A stretch of 64,000 nt of DNA from Aeromonas rivipollensis (GCF_010974825.1 NZ_JAAILA010000008.1:1-64000); one strand, 5' to 3'; positions 1 through 8,555 are shown, counted from the stretch's first letter. Program-made: numbers and translations. The notes: a model not told the origin generated them from the letters alone.

Positions 1-20
1 AACTGGGACAGCGCCAAAAA

Positions 21-44
21 AATACCCCGCGAATGCGGGGTATT
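21..44. terminator. Bidirectional intrinsic terminator
   Basis: A 10-bp perfect stem (AATACCCCGC / GCGGGGTATT) with a GAAT loop is flanked by A-rich sequence on the left and a T run on the right. It lies 25 nt past the stop of the minus-strand gene that follows. It could also end a gene arriving from outside the left edge. Confidence 0.85.
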
Positions 45-68
45 TTTTTACCTGCAATCCATCAAACC

Positions 69-914
69 TCAGGGGGTGATGGCCTGGGCCGCGAACCGCG
101 CCATGATGGGATTGTGATCCGAGGCATCGGTGGCCGGTGAGCTCACCTCCACCAGGTCCAGGTTGCGGTAGTAGAGGTGATCCAGCGGACGGCCAAAGGC
201 GGTACGGCGCAAGTCGGGCACAGGGATGGCCTCCTGCAGGCCAAGCTCGCCGACCAGCTTGTTCAGCCAGAACTCGCGCTTGTCGCTCCAGGTGTTGAAG
301 TCTCCCCCCAGGATGACCGGGCCCTGATGACGATGGATCAAGGCGGTCAGATCGTTGAGCTGCTCGCGGAAGGTGGCCATCCCCAGCTCGAAGTTGACCG
401 CATGCAGGTTGACCACCAGCACGCCGTCAGGATCCCCCTGCAAGGGGTAGAGGCTCACCAGACCGGACTTGGGGATGCGCAGCAGCGGCTCGGGGGAGCG
501 CACGCCACAGACGAAGGCCTGCGGCGTCTTGGCCACCGTCATGACACCGAAGGAGACACCGCCCTGGGTGAACGCCTGCAACTGCTGCCACTGGAAGTCG
601 CCGGCACGCAGCCATTGCAGCATCTCGGGCCGGGTCGCCGACTCCTGCAGCAACACCAGATCCTGGGACTTGGCATATTCGTCCAGCCCTTCGCGCCAGT
701 TCTTGCGCTGCCCCTTGTAGAGATTCCAGACGGTGATGCCAAACTCGCGGGGCAAGGCGGTGGTGGCCAGCGCCACCAGGGGGGGCTTCTGGCAATCGAC
801 GCCGGGCACTATGCCCGCCGCCGTGACCAGGTGATCCTGATCCGGTACCTCGAAACAGCCAACCAGTCCCAGCGTCAGCAGGGAAGTCCCCAGAATCCGA
901 TAACTATTTTTCAT
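69..914 (-). CDS. Endonuclease/exonuclease/phosphatase family lipoprotein (YafD-like)
   Basis: A 281-aa protein of the metal-dependent EEP (DNase I-like) fold. The family signatures appear in order: a WNLYKG block near residue 63, LLQES near 88 (metal-binding Glu), GGDFNTW near 203 and SDHNPI near 265 (catalytic Asp-His). The N-terminus is a short hydrophobic segment ending LVGC at residue 20, a good lipobox, so a periplasm-facing lipoprotein is likely. EEP enzymes cleave phosphodiester bonds in nucleic acids or lipids; the substrate here cannot be read from sequence. It looks monocistronic, ending at the terminator at 21-44. The EEP assignment is firm; the lipoprotein call is inferred. Confidence 0.85.
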   Translation of the reverse strand: MKNSYRILGTSLLTLGLVGCFEVPDQDHLVTAAGIVPGVDCQKPPLVALATTALPREFGITVWNLYKGQRKNWREGLDEYAKSQDLVLLQESATRPEMLQWLRAGDFQWQQLQAFTQGGVSFGVMTVAKTPQAFVCGVRSPEPLLRIPKSGLVSLYPLQGDPDGVLVVNLHAVNFELGMATFREQLNDLTALIHRHQGPVILGGDFNTWSDKREFWLNKLVGELGLQEAIPVPDLRRTAFGRPLDHLYYRNLDLVEVSSPATDASDHNPIMARFAAQAITP

Positions 915-1025
915 TGGCTAACAATCACCTGCCTCTGCAAGGCGCCATGATCCTCACAGAGGTCATGGACGCCGACTAGTCTCATTATTCGTGTCCGGCC
1001 CGACTCATCCATGAGGGATCCCGCA

Positions 1026-1250
1026 ATGGCGAGACAGCACCAGTACCGCGTGACATTTTATGATCAACAAGGAACCTGTCATCAAGTGGAGCTTTCCACC
1101 GTCTATCAGATCAGACGGGATCCCCAGTGCGATCTCTGCCTGTTCGACACGGATCAGTGCGTCGGTTCGGAAGAGATGCTGGAACGCATGATACGGCAAA
1201 AAACCGGGCTTGAGCAGGAAATATCCATCATCAACGCCCGGCTCATCTGA
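1026..1250 (+). CDS. Small hypothetical protein
   Basis: A 74-aa protein with no domain I recognise. The start at 1026 is preferred over an in-frame ATG at 1011 because a strong GAGGGA ribosome-binding site sits 7 nt upstream of 1026 and overlaps the earlier ATG. The product begins MARQHQYRVTFYDQQG, and its N-terminal half looks like a small beta-rich domain with two Cys (CDLC) near residue 40. The C-terminal 25 residues look helical. It runs toward yciA, with only 6 nt between the two stop codons. The ribosome-binding site and codon use suggest it is real. Confidence 0.6.
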   Translation: MARQHQYRVTFYDQQGTCHQVELSTVYQIRRDPQCDLCLFDTDQCVGSEEMLERMIRQKTGLEQEISIINARLI

Positions 1251-1256
1251 GCAGAT

Positions 1257-1655
1257 TCAGACCGGAACGGGACGGGATTTGCCCTGATCGTCGATGGCCA
1301 CGTAGGTAAAGACCCCTTCCGTCACGCAGTAACGCTGGGCTTCATTCTCCCGCAGCACCGGCTTGACCCAGACCTCCAGCTTGAGGCGCATGGAGCTGCG
1401 CCCGACCTTCAGGCAGCGACCATAGCAACACACCACGTCGCCCACCTTGACCGGACTGTGGAAGGTCATGCCCTCCACCGAGACGGTACAGATGCGTCCT
1501 TTTGCCAGCTCCTTGGCCATGATGCCCCCACCTATATCCATCTGGGACATGATCCACCCCCCGAAGATATCGCCATTGGGGTTGGTATCGGCTGGCATCG
1601 CCAGGGTTCTCAGCAACAGCTCCCCATCGGGATGACGCTTTGTCTCTTCCATCAT
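1257..1655 (-). CDS. yciA: Acyl-CoA thioesterase YciA (hotdog fold)
   Basis: Hydrolyses acyl-CoA thioesters to free acid and CoA in the cytoplasm. The 132-aa product matches the usual family length and carries the hotdog signature NPNGDIFGGWIMSQMD near residues 25-40. Its Asp/Gly-rich turn and following helix hold the catalytic region. The open frame extends upstream, but the ATG at 1655 follows a GAGAGAG ribosome-binding site and gives the canonical N-terminus (MMEETKRHPDGELLLRTLAM). The upstream extension is arginine-rich and would run into the yeeZ-like gene. It lies 142 nt downstream of that gene on the same strand. Confidence 0.93.
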   Translation of the reverse strand: MMEETKRHPDGELLLRTLAMPADTNPNGDIFGGWIMSQMDIGGGIMAKELAKGRICTVSVEGMTFHSPVKVGDVVCCYGRCLKVGRSSMRLKLEVWVKPVLRENEAQRYCVTEGVFTYVAIDDQGKSRPVPV

Positions 1656-1797
1656 TACCGCTCTCTCTATATGGATGGCGGCATGATAGGGGGCGATCCC
1701 GCCCTTGGCAAACCTCAATTGCCGAGCGAACCCGCGCCGCACGGGGCTCCCGTGCCCAACCCCATGCAAAGAAGACCAGGTTGAAGCCCATTCTGAC

Positions 1798-2613
1798 TCA
1801 GCCTTGCAAGGTGGCCTGCTCGGCAAACCAGTGGGCCGGATCCGGCCAGCGGTAGACGAAACCCAGTCGCTGGCAGATGCGTTGTCCCTCTATGGGTGCA
1901 AAGACGCCGGCGGGCTCGATGAACTGCGGGGGCGCCAGCCCGAGCAGACGGCTCGCGAAGGGATAGAGCTGCTCCCTGCGCGGATGTACCGGGGCGCTCA
2001 GGTTATAGGCGTCTCCCTCCCGCCCCGCCGCCAGCATCAGCTGGCAGGCTGCCACCACGTCGTCCAGATGCACCAGGTTCACCGCCTGCCCTCCCCCCGC
2101 CAGCGTCTTGCCCGCGAGGAAGCGCCCGGGATGCCTGTCCGGGCCGTAGAGGCCGGCCGGGCGCAGCACCATGGCGCAGGCGAAGCCGCCCTCCTGGACC
2201 GCCCGCTCTGCCGCTCGCATCCGCTCTCCCCTGGCGCTGGCCGGGTGCGGGATCTCATCCTCCCCCTGCCCGGGCGCCCACACCGAGGTCGCGCTGATAA
2301 AGAGCACCTTGCCAACCCCTGCCTCCCTGGCCAGCTGGCACAACCGCGCCACCGACGCCGGGTAGTCCTCGGTCTTGCTGGGGGGCACACAGATCACCAG
2401 ATCGCGGCAACGAAAGGGCAGCGGGCCCGTCATGTCAGGGGCCAGCAGGAGCGGCCAGGCCGCAATGCCCCCGTCACACAACCGGGTGGCCTTCTCAAGG
2501 GAGCTGACCGTCACGGCGACGGACTGACCCTGCGCCTGCAACGCTCTGGCCAGGGGCAATCCCAGCCAACCTGCTCCCACTATTCCCGTCTGATATTCAT
2601 TTTCGGTCGTCAT
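1798..2613 (-). CDS. YeeZ-like NAD(P)-dependent epimerase/dehydratase (SDR)
   Basis: A 271-aa atypical/extended short-chain dehydrogenase. A Rossmann GAGWLGLP dinucleotide motif sits near residues 12-19. An LFISATSVW block follows, then the characteristic GPDRHPGRF-AGKT and VNLVHLDDV stretches that I recognise from E. coli YeeZ. Substrate and reaction are not known. ATG 2613 is chosen over an in-frame TTG at 2619 because an AGGA ribosome-binding site lies about 8 nt before it. An intrinsic terminator on the same strand ends only 16 nt upstream of the start, so expression is probably controlled by readthrough (see the leader entry). Confidence 0.85.
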   Translation of the reverse strand: MTTENEYQTGIVGAGWLGLPLARALQAQGQSVAVTVSSLEKATRLCDGGIAAWPLLLAPDMTGPLPFRCRDLVICVPPSKTEDYPASVARLCQLAREAGVGKVLFISATSVWAPGQGEDEIPHPASARGERMRAAERAVQEGGFACAMVLRPAGLYGPDRHPGRFLAGKTLAGGGQAVNLVHLDDVVAACQLMLAAGREGDAYNLSAPVHPRREQLYPFASRLLGLAPPQFIEPAGVFAPIEGQRICQRLGFVYRWPDPAHWFAEQATLQG

Positions 2614-2628
2614 TGGCAAAATCCTGAC

Positions 2629-2657
2629 AAAAAAAAACGGCCATCCATGATGACCGT
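2629..2657 (-). terminator. Terminator in the leader of the YeeZ-like gene
   Basis: Read on the minus strand this is a 9-bp stem with an ATG loop, followed at once by nine T residues. One pair is G·U on the minus strand but would be C·A on the plus strand, which favours the minus orientation. It ends 16 nt before the start codon at 2613, where it would stop transcripts before they enter the gene: an attenuator position. It could instead be the 3' end of a separate small RNA. Confidence 0.8.
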
Positions 2658-2670
2658 CGAAAGTAACGAA

Positions 2671-2747
2671 GGAAATAGCCGGATGAACCGGTTACCTCCC
2701 ACAGCGGGAAAATCGGGAGCGCACGCTCCTAATTCGTGGGCCTATCC
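2671..2747 (-). ncRNA. Candidate structured leader RNA or sRNA with a three-way junction
   Basis: The strand between the GalR-like gene and the YeeZ-like gene folds into three helices. P1 pairs 2742-2747 with 2671-2678 (GGATAG with CTATTTCC, a 2-nt bulge). P2 pairs 2736-2740 with 2698-2702 (CCCAC/GTGGG) and carries an inner 6-bp hairpin at 2716-2729 (GGAGCG/CGCTCC). P3 is a CCGG hairpin at 2679-2691. A strong terminator follows at 2657-2629. Junction plus terminator plus start codon is the layout of a riboswitch or attenuator, but I cannot match it to a known class. I found no convincing promoter for it. Confidence 0.45.
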
Positions 2748-2801
2748 TAGTGGCAGCGCGGTCAAAAAGCTTTGAAGCGGATCACAGTTGAAAAGGATTT
2801 C

Positions 2802-2815
2802 TGAAAGCGCTTTCA
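2802..2815. promoter_or_regulatory. Perfect 14-bp palindrome, LacI-family operator candidate
   Basis: TGAAAGCGCTTTCA is a perfect palindrome with a central CG, the typical architecture of LacI/GalR-family operators. It lies about 45 nt past the stop codon of the GalR-like regulator and upstream of the structured leader of the YeeZ-like gene. It could be bound by that regulator or by another family member. Binding is inferred from symmetry alone. Confidence 0.5.
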
Positions 2816-2824
2816 CTGTTTGAC

Positions 2825-2851
2825 AAAAAAGCTGGCCCGCTTGGGGCCAAC
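2825..2851 (-). terminator. Terminator of the GalR-like gene
   Basis: On the minus strand an 8-bp stem (GTTGGCCC / GGGCCAGC, one G·T pair) with a 5-nt loop is followed by six T residues. It begins 9 nt after the stop codon of the regulator, so it should separate that gene from the leader and YeeZ-like gene downstream. Confidence 0.8.
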
Positions 2852-2859
2852 CTCATGGC

Positions 2860-3858
2860 TCAGGCCACGGACTCCCGACGCACCAGTTCAGCTTCAAACT
2901 TGAGCGCCAGCCCCTCTACCGGCTTGTGATCCAGCAGTCGCAAGGCGAGCTCCGCGGCCCGCTCCCCCATCTCCTCGATGGGATAACGCACAGTGGTGAG
3001 CTTGGGATAGATGTAACGGGCATAGGGTATGTCATCAAAACCGACCACCGAAACCTGTTGCGGGATCTTGTAGCCCCGCTCCAGCAGGCAGGAGATGGCC
3101 CCCGCCACCATGGCATCGTTGAAGCCCAGCACGGCCGTGAAGGGAACGCCGCGCTCCAGCAGCTCGCTCATGGCCACATAACCCCCCTTCTCGTCGGCAA
3201 AGGCGCGACCGATGAGGGCGGGATCCAGCTCTATGCCGGCCCGTTGCAGGGCAAAGCGATAGCCGGCCATCCGCTGCTGGCCATCGACGAACTCCTCGTC
3301 ATCCGAGGTGATGAAGGCGATCCGGCTGTGCCCTGCGTCCAGCAGGTGCTGACAGGCCGTGGTGATGCCCGCCTGGTTGTCGAGCCAGACGCAGCGCTCC
3401 TCGCAACCCGGCACCTGACGATTGATGAAGACGATGGGGGTGGATCCCGACGCCAGCTCGCTCAGCTCCTCGTCCGGCAGCGCCTTGCTGTGCAGGATCA
3501 GGGCGTCACACTGGCGTTGCAGCAGCGCCTGGATGGCGTGACGCTCCCGGGCCGCGTCGTGGTTGCCGGAGACCACTATGGTGAACTTGTTCGCCTTGTC
3601 GACCATGCTCTCGATGCCACGCATCATCTGGGCGAAGAAGGGGCCACCACAGAGATCCCCAACCAGGACACCGATGCAGTTGGAACGCTTGCTGACCAGG
3701 GCCTGGGCGAAGCTGTTTGGACGAAAACTCAGCTCCTTCATGGCCGCGAGCACGGCCTCGCGCTTCTCGGGTGCAACCTGCGCCGTGTTATTGATGACTC
3801 GCGACACCGTCGAAATGGACACATTCGCCAGCTGAGATACGTCTTTGATCGTTGCCAC
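2860..3858 (-). CDS. LacI-family transcriptional regulator, GalR/GalS-like
   Basis: A 332-aa regulator. Residues 1-55 form the helix-turn-helix and hinge helix (ATIKDVSQLANVSISTVSRV). The rest is a periplasmic-binding-protein-like effector domain with GalR-type blocks (LVGDL, INRQVPG, VVGFDDIPYARY, TTVRYP) and the terminal LVRRESVA. A GTG start at 3858 is chosen because AAGGA sits 6-7 nt upstream and the resulting N-terminus is canonical. Extending to the ATG at 3903 adds 15 unconserved residues. No galactose genes are adjacent, so the ligand is unknown. The palindrome at 2802-2815 is a possible operator. Close resemblance to GalR/GalS is my reading; the sugar is not proven. Confidence 0.88.
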   Translation of the reverse strand: MATIKDVSQLANVSISTVSRVINNTAQVAPEKREAVLAAMKELSFRPNSFAQALVSKRSNCIGVLVGDLCGGPFFAQMMRGIESMVDKANKFTIVVSGNHDAARERHAIQALLQRQCDALILHSKALPDEELSELASGSTPIVFINRQVPGCEERCVWLDNQAGITTACQHLLDAGHSRIAFITSDDEEFVDGQQRMAGYRFALQRAGIELDPALIGRAFADEKGGYVAMSELLERGVPFTAVLGFNDAMVAGAISCLLERGYKIPQQVSVVGFDDIPYARYIYPKLTTVRYPIEEMGERAAELALRLLDHKPVEGLALKFEAELVRRESVA

Positions 3859-3984
3859 TCTCAATTCCTTTGTTGGGGAAGCCTGTCTGTGTTGATCGGG
3901 CATTATATCGAACCAGTCAGACCAAGACGCGGCGCCCGATCACCTGACAGGTTTCCTTTTGTAACAAAGCTTAAGGGATGATAA

Positions 3985-4030
3985 CCATTCTGAGGCAAGA
4001 ATGGGAGGCAGTCGCTGACGCGACTGCCTC
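3985..4030 (-). terminator. Two adjacent hairpins after slt
   Basis: An 11-bp perfect stem (4005-4015 with 4020-4030, TGAC loop) directly follows the slt stop on the minus strand. It is followed by a second hairpin with CCATTCT/AGAATGG arms at 3985-4004. There is no clear T run after either, so this is a likely 3' end or processing structure rather than a textbook intrinsic terminator. Confidence 0.45.
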
Positions 4031-4035
4031 TGTCC

Positions 4036-5961
4036 TCAATAGGCGTGATTGAGCTCGCGTTCCGACATGAAACGCAGAGGCTGCTGCAGCTTGTGCTGGT
4101 AGATGAGATCGAAGGAGAGCACGTTCTGGACGTAGTTGCGCGTCTCTCTATAGGGGATGCTCTCCACCCAGACATCCATCGGCTTGTTGGTGCTCTGATC
4201 CCGCCAGCGCTTGACCCTGCCAGGCCCCGCATTGTAGGCCGCCGCCGCCAGGATCCGGTTGCCGTCATAGACGTCCAGCAGCCGCTTGAGGTAGGCGCTG
4301 CCGAGGCGGATGTTCATGGTGGGATCGAACAGCTGCTGCTCATTGCGATAGGGTACACCTAGCTTGGCGGCCGTCTCCTTGGCAGTCGCCGGCATCAGCT
4401 GCATCAGGCCACGCGCCCCGACCGGCGACTGCGCCAGCGGATAGAGGGCGCTCTCCTGACGGGAGATGGCGTAGAGCAGGCTGGTGTTCATGGTGCGCTC
4501 CTGCGCCATCTGGGAGAAGGTGCGCTTGAGGGGCAAGGGGAAGCGCAAGTCGATCGCATCCCAGGCCTCGGCCCGGATGCTGGAGAGGATCGCCAGCTCG
4601 TGCCAACCCTGGTTGAGGGCGATATGACCAAACTCCAGGCGCTGGGCCACAGGATTGCGATCCATGTTGTGGATCCACTCAGAGCGCGCCGCCGTGATCT
4701 CGTTCATCGCCAGCAGCTCGCGTACCCGCACCAGGAAAGGCCAGCGGCTGCTGGCGGTACGCCAGTCCGGCACCTTGTGCCCCACGCTCTGGTTCTTGAT
4801 GCGATAGGGCACCCCGGTGCGCTGCGCCGCCATGAAGCCATAGAAGCCGCGCAGGTTGGCAGTCTCGAGATAGAGCTCCCGCGCCGGTTTTTGCCGGCCC
4901 TGCACCTCCAGGGAACGCGCCAGCCAGTAGCGCCAGCGATCCTCCTTCTGCAGTGCCATGGGCATCCGCTTGACCCAGCCTTCGAGGCCGCGCCAATCCT
5001 GCTCCCAGATGGCGAGGCGTGCCCGCAGCTCCACCAGCTCGGCATCCTTCATCCGCACCAGGGTCGCATCCAGCCAGTTGCGCTGGGCGAGGGATCTGTC
5101 AAGCAGCAGGCGGCGGGCGGCGGCACGCTCCACCCGAGCGACTTCGGCCTGGTTCAGGCCGAAGCGACGCTTCATCTCCCCCAGCTGACGCAGGGCGGGC
5201 TCGGGTTGCTCGTTGGCATAGCGGGCCAGCCCGAGGGAGAGCAGCTGTCTCGACGGCGGCGCCGTCGAGAAGGAGGCCGGGTTCATCGCCCTGGCCGGTT
5301 GATCAAACAGGGCTATCATCTGATCCCCATAGGGTTTCAGACTGCCCCCCAGCTGGGCGCCGAGGTGGCGGATGAGATTGGGGTTCTGCGCCTCGAAGGC
5401 CTGGTTCATCCGCTGCCAGATCTTATCCTGGGTGCGCAGACCCGCCTTCTGCCAGAGCTGGAACAGGGGATCGCAGGCATCTGGCCTGGACTGGCCAGTC
5501 AGCCAGAGCTTGCCCGCTTCCTGCAGGGCCTCGCTCTTGTGGCCTGTGTAATAGCGGGCCTGGTAGTGCATGCAGAGCAGATCGGTGGAGTTCGGCTTGG
5601 CCGGGTAGAAGCGCAGGAACTGGGACCACTGCTGGCTCTGGGCCAGGTAGGTGAGGTAGCTACGCTCCAGACGGTTGGACTGGGGGGTATCCCCGTGCTG
5701 GCGGATGAAGCGGGTCACGTCGTTGTAATCTGCCGCCCCGGGCCGGAACGCCAGCTGGTAGTAATCCAGATAGGGCAGCAGCGGATAATGGTTCAGGCGG
5801 GCGCGGATCTGCTGGAAACGCTCCTGATCATTGGCACGCACGGCGTCATAACCCTCACGATAGAGGGACTGCTCCATGGTTTGCGCAAAGACGGGTGCCA
5901 CAAGCCCTGGCACGCACAGCGCCGAAAAGATGATTCCCTGCACGGCTTTCACGAAAGGCAT
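4036..5961 (-). CDS. slt: Soluble lytic murein transglycosylase Slt70-type
   Basis: A 641-aa periplasmic enzyme that cleaves the MurNAc-GlcNAc bond of peptidoglycan, forming 1,6-anhydromuropeptides. A signal peptide ends near residue 26 (VAPVFA-QT). A long helical superhelix occupies roughly residues 30-470. The C-terminal lysozyme-like SLT domain begins at about residue 490 with ISRQESALYPLAQSPVG (catalytic Glu) and GLMQLMPATAKETA, followed by the AAAYNAGPGRV motif. Length agrees with E. coli Slt (645 aa). The start has an AAGGGAGA ribosome-binding site. It lies downstream of the GGDEF/EAL gene, with a hairpin in the 77-nt gap. Confidence 0.95.
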   Translation of the reverse strand: MPFVKAVQGIIFSALCVPGLVAPVFAQTMEQSLYREGYDAVRANDQERFQQIRARLNHYPLLPYLDYYQLAFRPGAADYNDVTRFIRQHGDTPQSNRLERSYLTYLAQSQQWSQFLRFYPAKPNSTDLLCMHYQARYYTGHKSEALQEAGKLWLTGQSRPDACDPLFQLWQKAGLRTQDKIWQRMNQAFEAQNPNLIRHLGAQLGGSLKPYGDQMIALFDQPARAMNPASFSTAPPSRQLLSLGLARYANEQPEPALRQLGEMKRRFGLNQAEVARVERAAARRLLLDRSLAQRNWLDATLVRMKDAELVELRARLAIWEQDWRGLEGWVKRMPMALQKEDRWRYWLARSLEVQGRQKPARELYLETANLRGFYGFMAAQRTGVPYRIKNQSVGHKVPDWRTASSRWPFLVRVRELLAMNEITAARSEWIHNMDRNPVAQRLEFGHIALNQGWHELAILSSIRAEAWDAIDLRFPLPLKRTFSQMAQERTMNTSLLYAISRQESALYPLAQSPVGARGLMQLMPATAKETAAKLGVPYRNEQQLFDPTMNIRLGSAYLKRLLDVYDGNRILAAAAYNAGPGRVKRWRDQSTNKPMDVWVESIPYRETRNYVQNVLSFDLIYQHKLQQPLRFMSERELNHAY

Positions 5962-5982
5962 TCTCCCTTAAGAAGAGGCATA

Positions 5983-6004
5983 ACCACCGCCCGCTGGCGG
6001 TGGT
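5983..6004. repeat. Intercistronic 9-bp hairpin
   Basis: ACCACCGCC and GGCGGTGGT form a perfect 9-bp stem with a 4-nt loop between the GGDEF/EAL gene and slt. No T run follows on either strand, so it is more likely an mRNA processing or stability element than a terminator. Confidence 0.6.
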
Positions 6005-6038
6005 GAGATACCTTCATTCTACCCGTTAAAGATGGGCG

Positions 6039-8555
6039 CTACGCCACACTATTTTTGTCGGCAGGGGCGGCGCGATCATGGCGGGTCAGGCGGCTGATGT
6101 AGCGCTCCAGATAGGGCACGGGCAGCGGCTTGGAGGCGAGATAGCCCTGGAAGAAATGACAGCCCTGCGCCTGCAGGAATTCCAGCTGCTGGCGGGACTC
6201 TACCCCCTCGGCCGTCACGTTGAATCCCATGTGACGGGCCATGGCGATCACCGCCTCCACTATGGCCATGTTGTCGCCATCCTTGGGGATGTCCTGGATG
6301 AAGGATCTGTCGATCTTGAGCTCATCGGCGGGCAGCCGCTTGAGGTAGCTCAGGGAGGAGTAGCCTGCGCCGAAATCGTCGATGGCGAAGCTGATGCCAA
6401 GGGTCTTGAGCTCGGCCATCTTGCTGATGGTGTCTTCCGCATGACCGAGCACCACGGACTCGGTTATCTCCAGGTTCAGGCAGGAGGGATCCATGCCGGT
6501 GGCGGCCAGCACATCGTGAATGCGATCGACGAAATCGTGGGCATGGAACTGCTTGGCACTGACGTTGACCGACAGCTGGGGCACGTGGATCCCGTTCTCC
6601 TCCCAGGAGACATATTGGGTGCAGGCCTCATGCAATACCCAGTTGCCGATATCGACAATGAGATCCGTCTCCTCGGCGATGGGGATGAACTCGGCGGGAG
6701 AGACCAGCGCCCGGCCCGGAGGCTGCCAGCGGATCAGCGCCTCCACCCCTATGATGTCTCCCCCTTCGACCATGTGCTGGGGTTGATAGTGGAGGGTCAG
6801 CTCCTGATTGTTGAGGGCGCTGCGCAGCTCGTTGTGAATGAGCAGACGCCTGTCCGCCTGCAACTGCATGGAGGCATCGAAGAAACGCCGGGTCTTGCGG
6901 CCCGCCGACTTGGCCTGATACATGGCGGTGTCGGCCTGCTTGAGCAGATCCCCGGCCTCCTGCTCCCTTCCGGGGAAGAGCGTGATGCCGACGCTGGCAC
7001 CGATGTGCAGCACCTGGCCCCCGTGACTGTAAGGGGCGGCAATCTCACCGATGAGCCGCTCGGCGATGAGATCGGCCTGCATCTCCGCCTGGGGCGGGCT
7101 GATGGAGAGACCGGGCAGCAGCAACACAAACTCGTCGCCGCCGAGCCGGGCCAGACAATCCCCCTGCCGCACCAGCCGCTTGAGGCGGTTGGCCACCTCC
7201 TTGAGCAACCAGTCGCCGGTGGCATGACCGAGGGAGTCGTTGATGGTCTTGAAGTGATCGAGGTCGATGAACAGCAAAGCGCCGATCAGGTGCTCGCGGC
7301 TCGCCTCGCTGAATGCCTGGGCCAGGGTCTCGTGGAGCTGGCGGCGATTGGGCAAACCGGTCAGCTCGTCGTAATAGGCGAGATCCTGGATGCGGCGCTC
7401 CGCCGCCTTACGCTCGGAGATGTCCTCGAAGAAGATGACGTAGTGGCTGATGCCCCCCTTGTCATCCTGCACCGGCGTGACGATTTCCCACTGGGGATAG
7501 ACATGGCCGTCGGCGTGCAGACGCAGGGTCTCACCCTGCCAGCGATCCAGGGCGTTGAGCTCATAGCCGAGCCCCCCGAGCCCGGACCAGAGGTCGTTGC
7601 CAAGGTGCTGGCCTATCACCCCCTGGCTGTCGAAGCCGGTGATCTGGCTAAAGGCATAGTTGACCCTCAGGATCTTGAAGTCGGGATCCGTGATGATGAT
7701 GCCTTCGTGCGTCTCGAACGCCACCGCAGACAGGCGCATCAGGGCGTCGCTCTGCAGGCGCTCCAGCTCGGCCACCATGCGCACCGAGAAGATGGTCAGC
7801 ACGGATCCCAGATCGGCAGTCTGGGTCTGGTTCGGGAACAACAGGGCGAGATGGCCCAGGATCTGGCCACTGCGATCCAGCAGGGGCTGGGCATAGTAGT
7901 GCTGGCCCGGGGGCAGGCAGGTACAGCCGGTCAGGGGTTCGCTGATGGGGGTCGCACTGGCGGCGCCCCGATAGAGCTGCTGGCAAGGCATGTCTGCCAG
8001 GGCGTACTCCTTGAAGTCGATGCCGTGGCTCGCCAGCACCCTGAGCCGGTCAAGGCCCACCCGCTCCGTCAGCCAGACAGCGTTGGCCCCCAGGATATGG
8101 GCCAGCTCGTTGACCAGGGTATGGCAGAAATCGAGGCCCGTTCTCGCGGAGAGCGCCTGCGCCAGCTGGGCCAGCAAGGGGGCTTGCAGCAGGGGAAGCG
8201 GCGGGGCCAGACTGGCGGGCGGCTCGACGCGGCTAGCGGCGTTGTGAGCCATCTCCAGGGGCGCCAGCCAGCCGCAGCAGAGCTGCTGGGCCGGCACATA
8301 TTGGCCGTACCAGAGCACGTGATGCACTGTGCCTGCCTCATCGCAGAGGTGACCGATGAACTGGCCGGGCTGGCCCGAATGGTGGAGTCTTGCGAGAAAA
8401 TCGGCGAAACCGGACTCATCTTCTGGCGCCAGTTGGCTGGCCCAGGGATGAGCCCCTTCCCCTTGCCAGGGCTGGCAAGAGAGATGATCAGACAGACTCC
8501 ACTGCTCATGCTGCCGATCATAAAACCACATCATCTGGGTGGCTTGTTGCTTCAT
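6039..8555 (-). CDS. Dual-domain c-di-GMP protein with PAS, GGDEF and EAL domains
   Basis: An 838-aa cytoplasmic signalling protein. A GAF-like sensor (about residues 125-270) with a CTCLPPGQ stretch is followed by a PAS domain (about 275-395), a GGDEF domain (about 400-565) and an EAL domain (about 575-825). The cyclase motif is intact (RLGGDEF) and is preceded by an RQGD inhibitory I-site at the standard spacing. The phosphodiesterase motifs are also intact: EALIRW, NVSAKQF, LEITES, DDFGAGYSS, LKIDRSF and AEGVE. Both synthesis and hydrolysis of c-di-GMP are therefore possible; the net activity cannot be predicted. No transmembrane segments are seen. GGAG precedes the ATG. Confidence 0.92.
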   Translation of the reverse strand: MKQQATQMMWFYDRQHEQWSLSDHLSCQPWQGEGAHPWASQLAPEDESGFADFLARLHHSGQPGQFIGHLCDEAGTVHHVLWYGQYVPAQQLCCGWLAPLEMAHNAASRVEPPASLAPPLPLLQAPLLAQLAQALSARTGLDFCHTLVNELAHILGANAVWLTERVGLDRLRVLASHGIDFKEYALADMPCQQLYRGAASATPISEPLTGCTCLPPGQHYYAQPLLDRSGQILGHLALLFPNQTQTADLGSVLTIFSVRMVAELERLQSDALMRLSAVAFETHEGIIITDPDFKILRVNYAFSQITGFDSQGVIGQHLGNDLWSGLGGLGYELNALDRWQGETLRLHADGHVYPQWEIVTPVQDDKGGISHYVIFFEDISERKAAERRIQDLAYYDELTGLPNRRQLHETLAQAFSEASREHLIGALLFIDLDHFKTINDSLGHATGDWLLKEVANRLKRLVRQGDCLARLGGDEFVLLLPGLSISPPQAEMQADLIAERLIGEIAAPYSHGGQVLHIGASVGITLFPGREQEAGDLLKQADTAMYQAKSAGRKTRRFFDASMQLQADRRLLIHNELRSALNNQELTLHYQPQHMVEGGDIIGVEALIRWQPPGRALVSPAEFIPIAEETDLIVDIGNWVLHEACTQYVSWEENGIHVPQLSVNVSAKQFHAHDFVDRIHDVLAATGMDPSCLNLEITESVVLGHAEDTISKMAELKTLGISFAIDDFGAGYSSLSYLKRLPADELKIDRSFIQDIPKDGDNMAIVEAVIAMARHMGFNVTAEGVESRQQLEFLQAQGCHFFQGYLASKPLPVPYLERYISRLTRHDRAAPADKNSVA

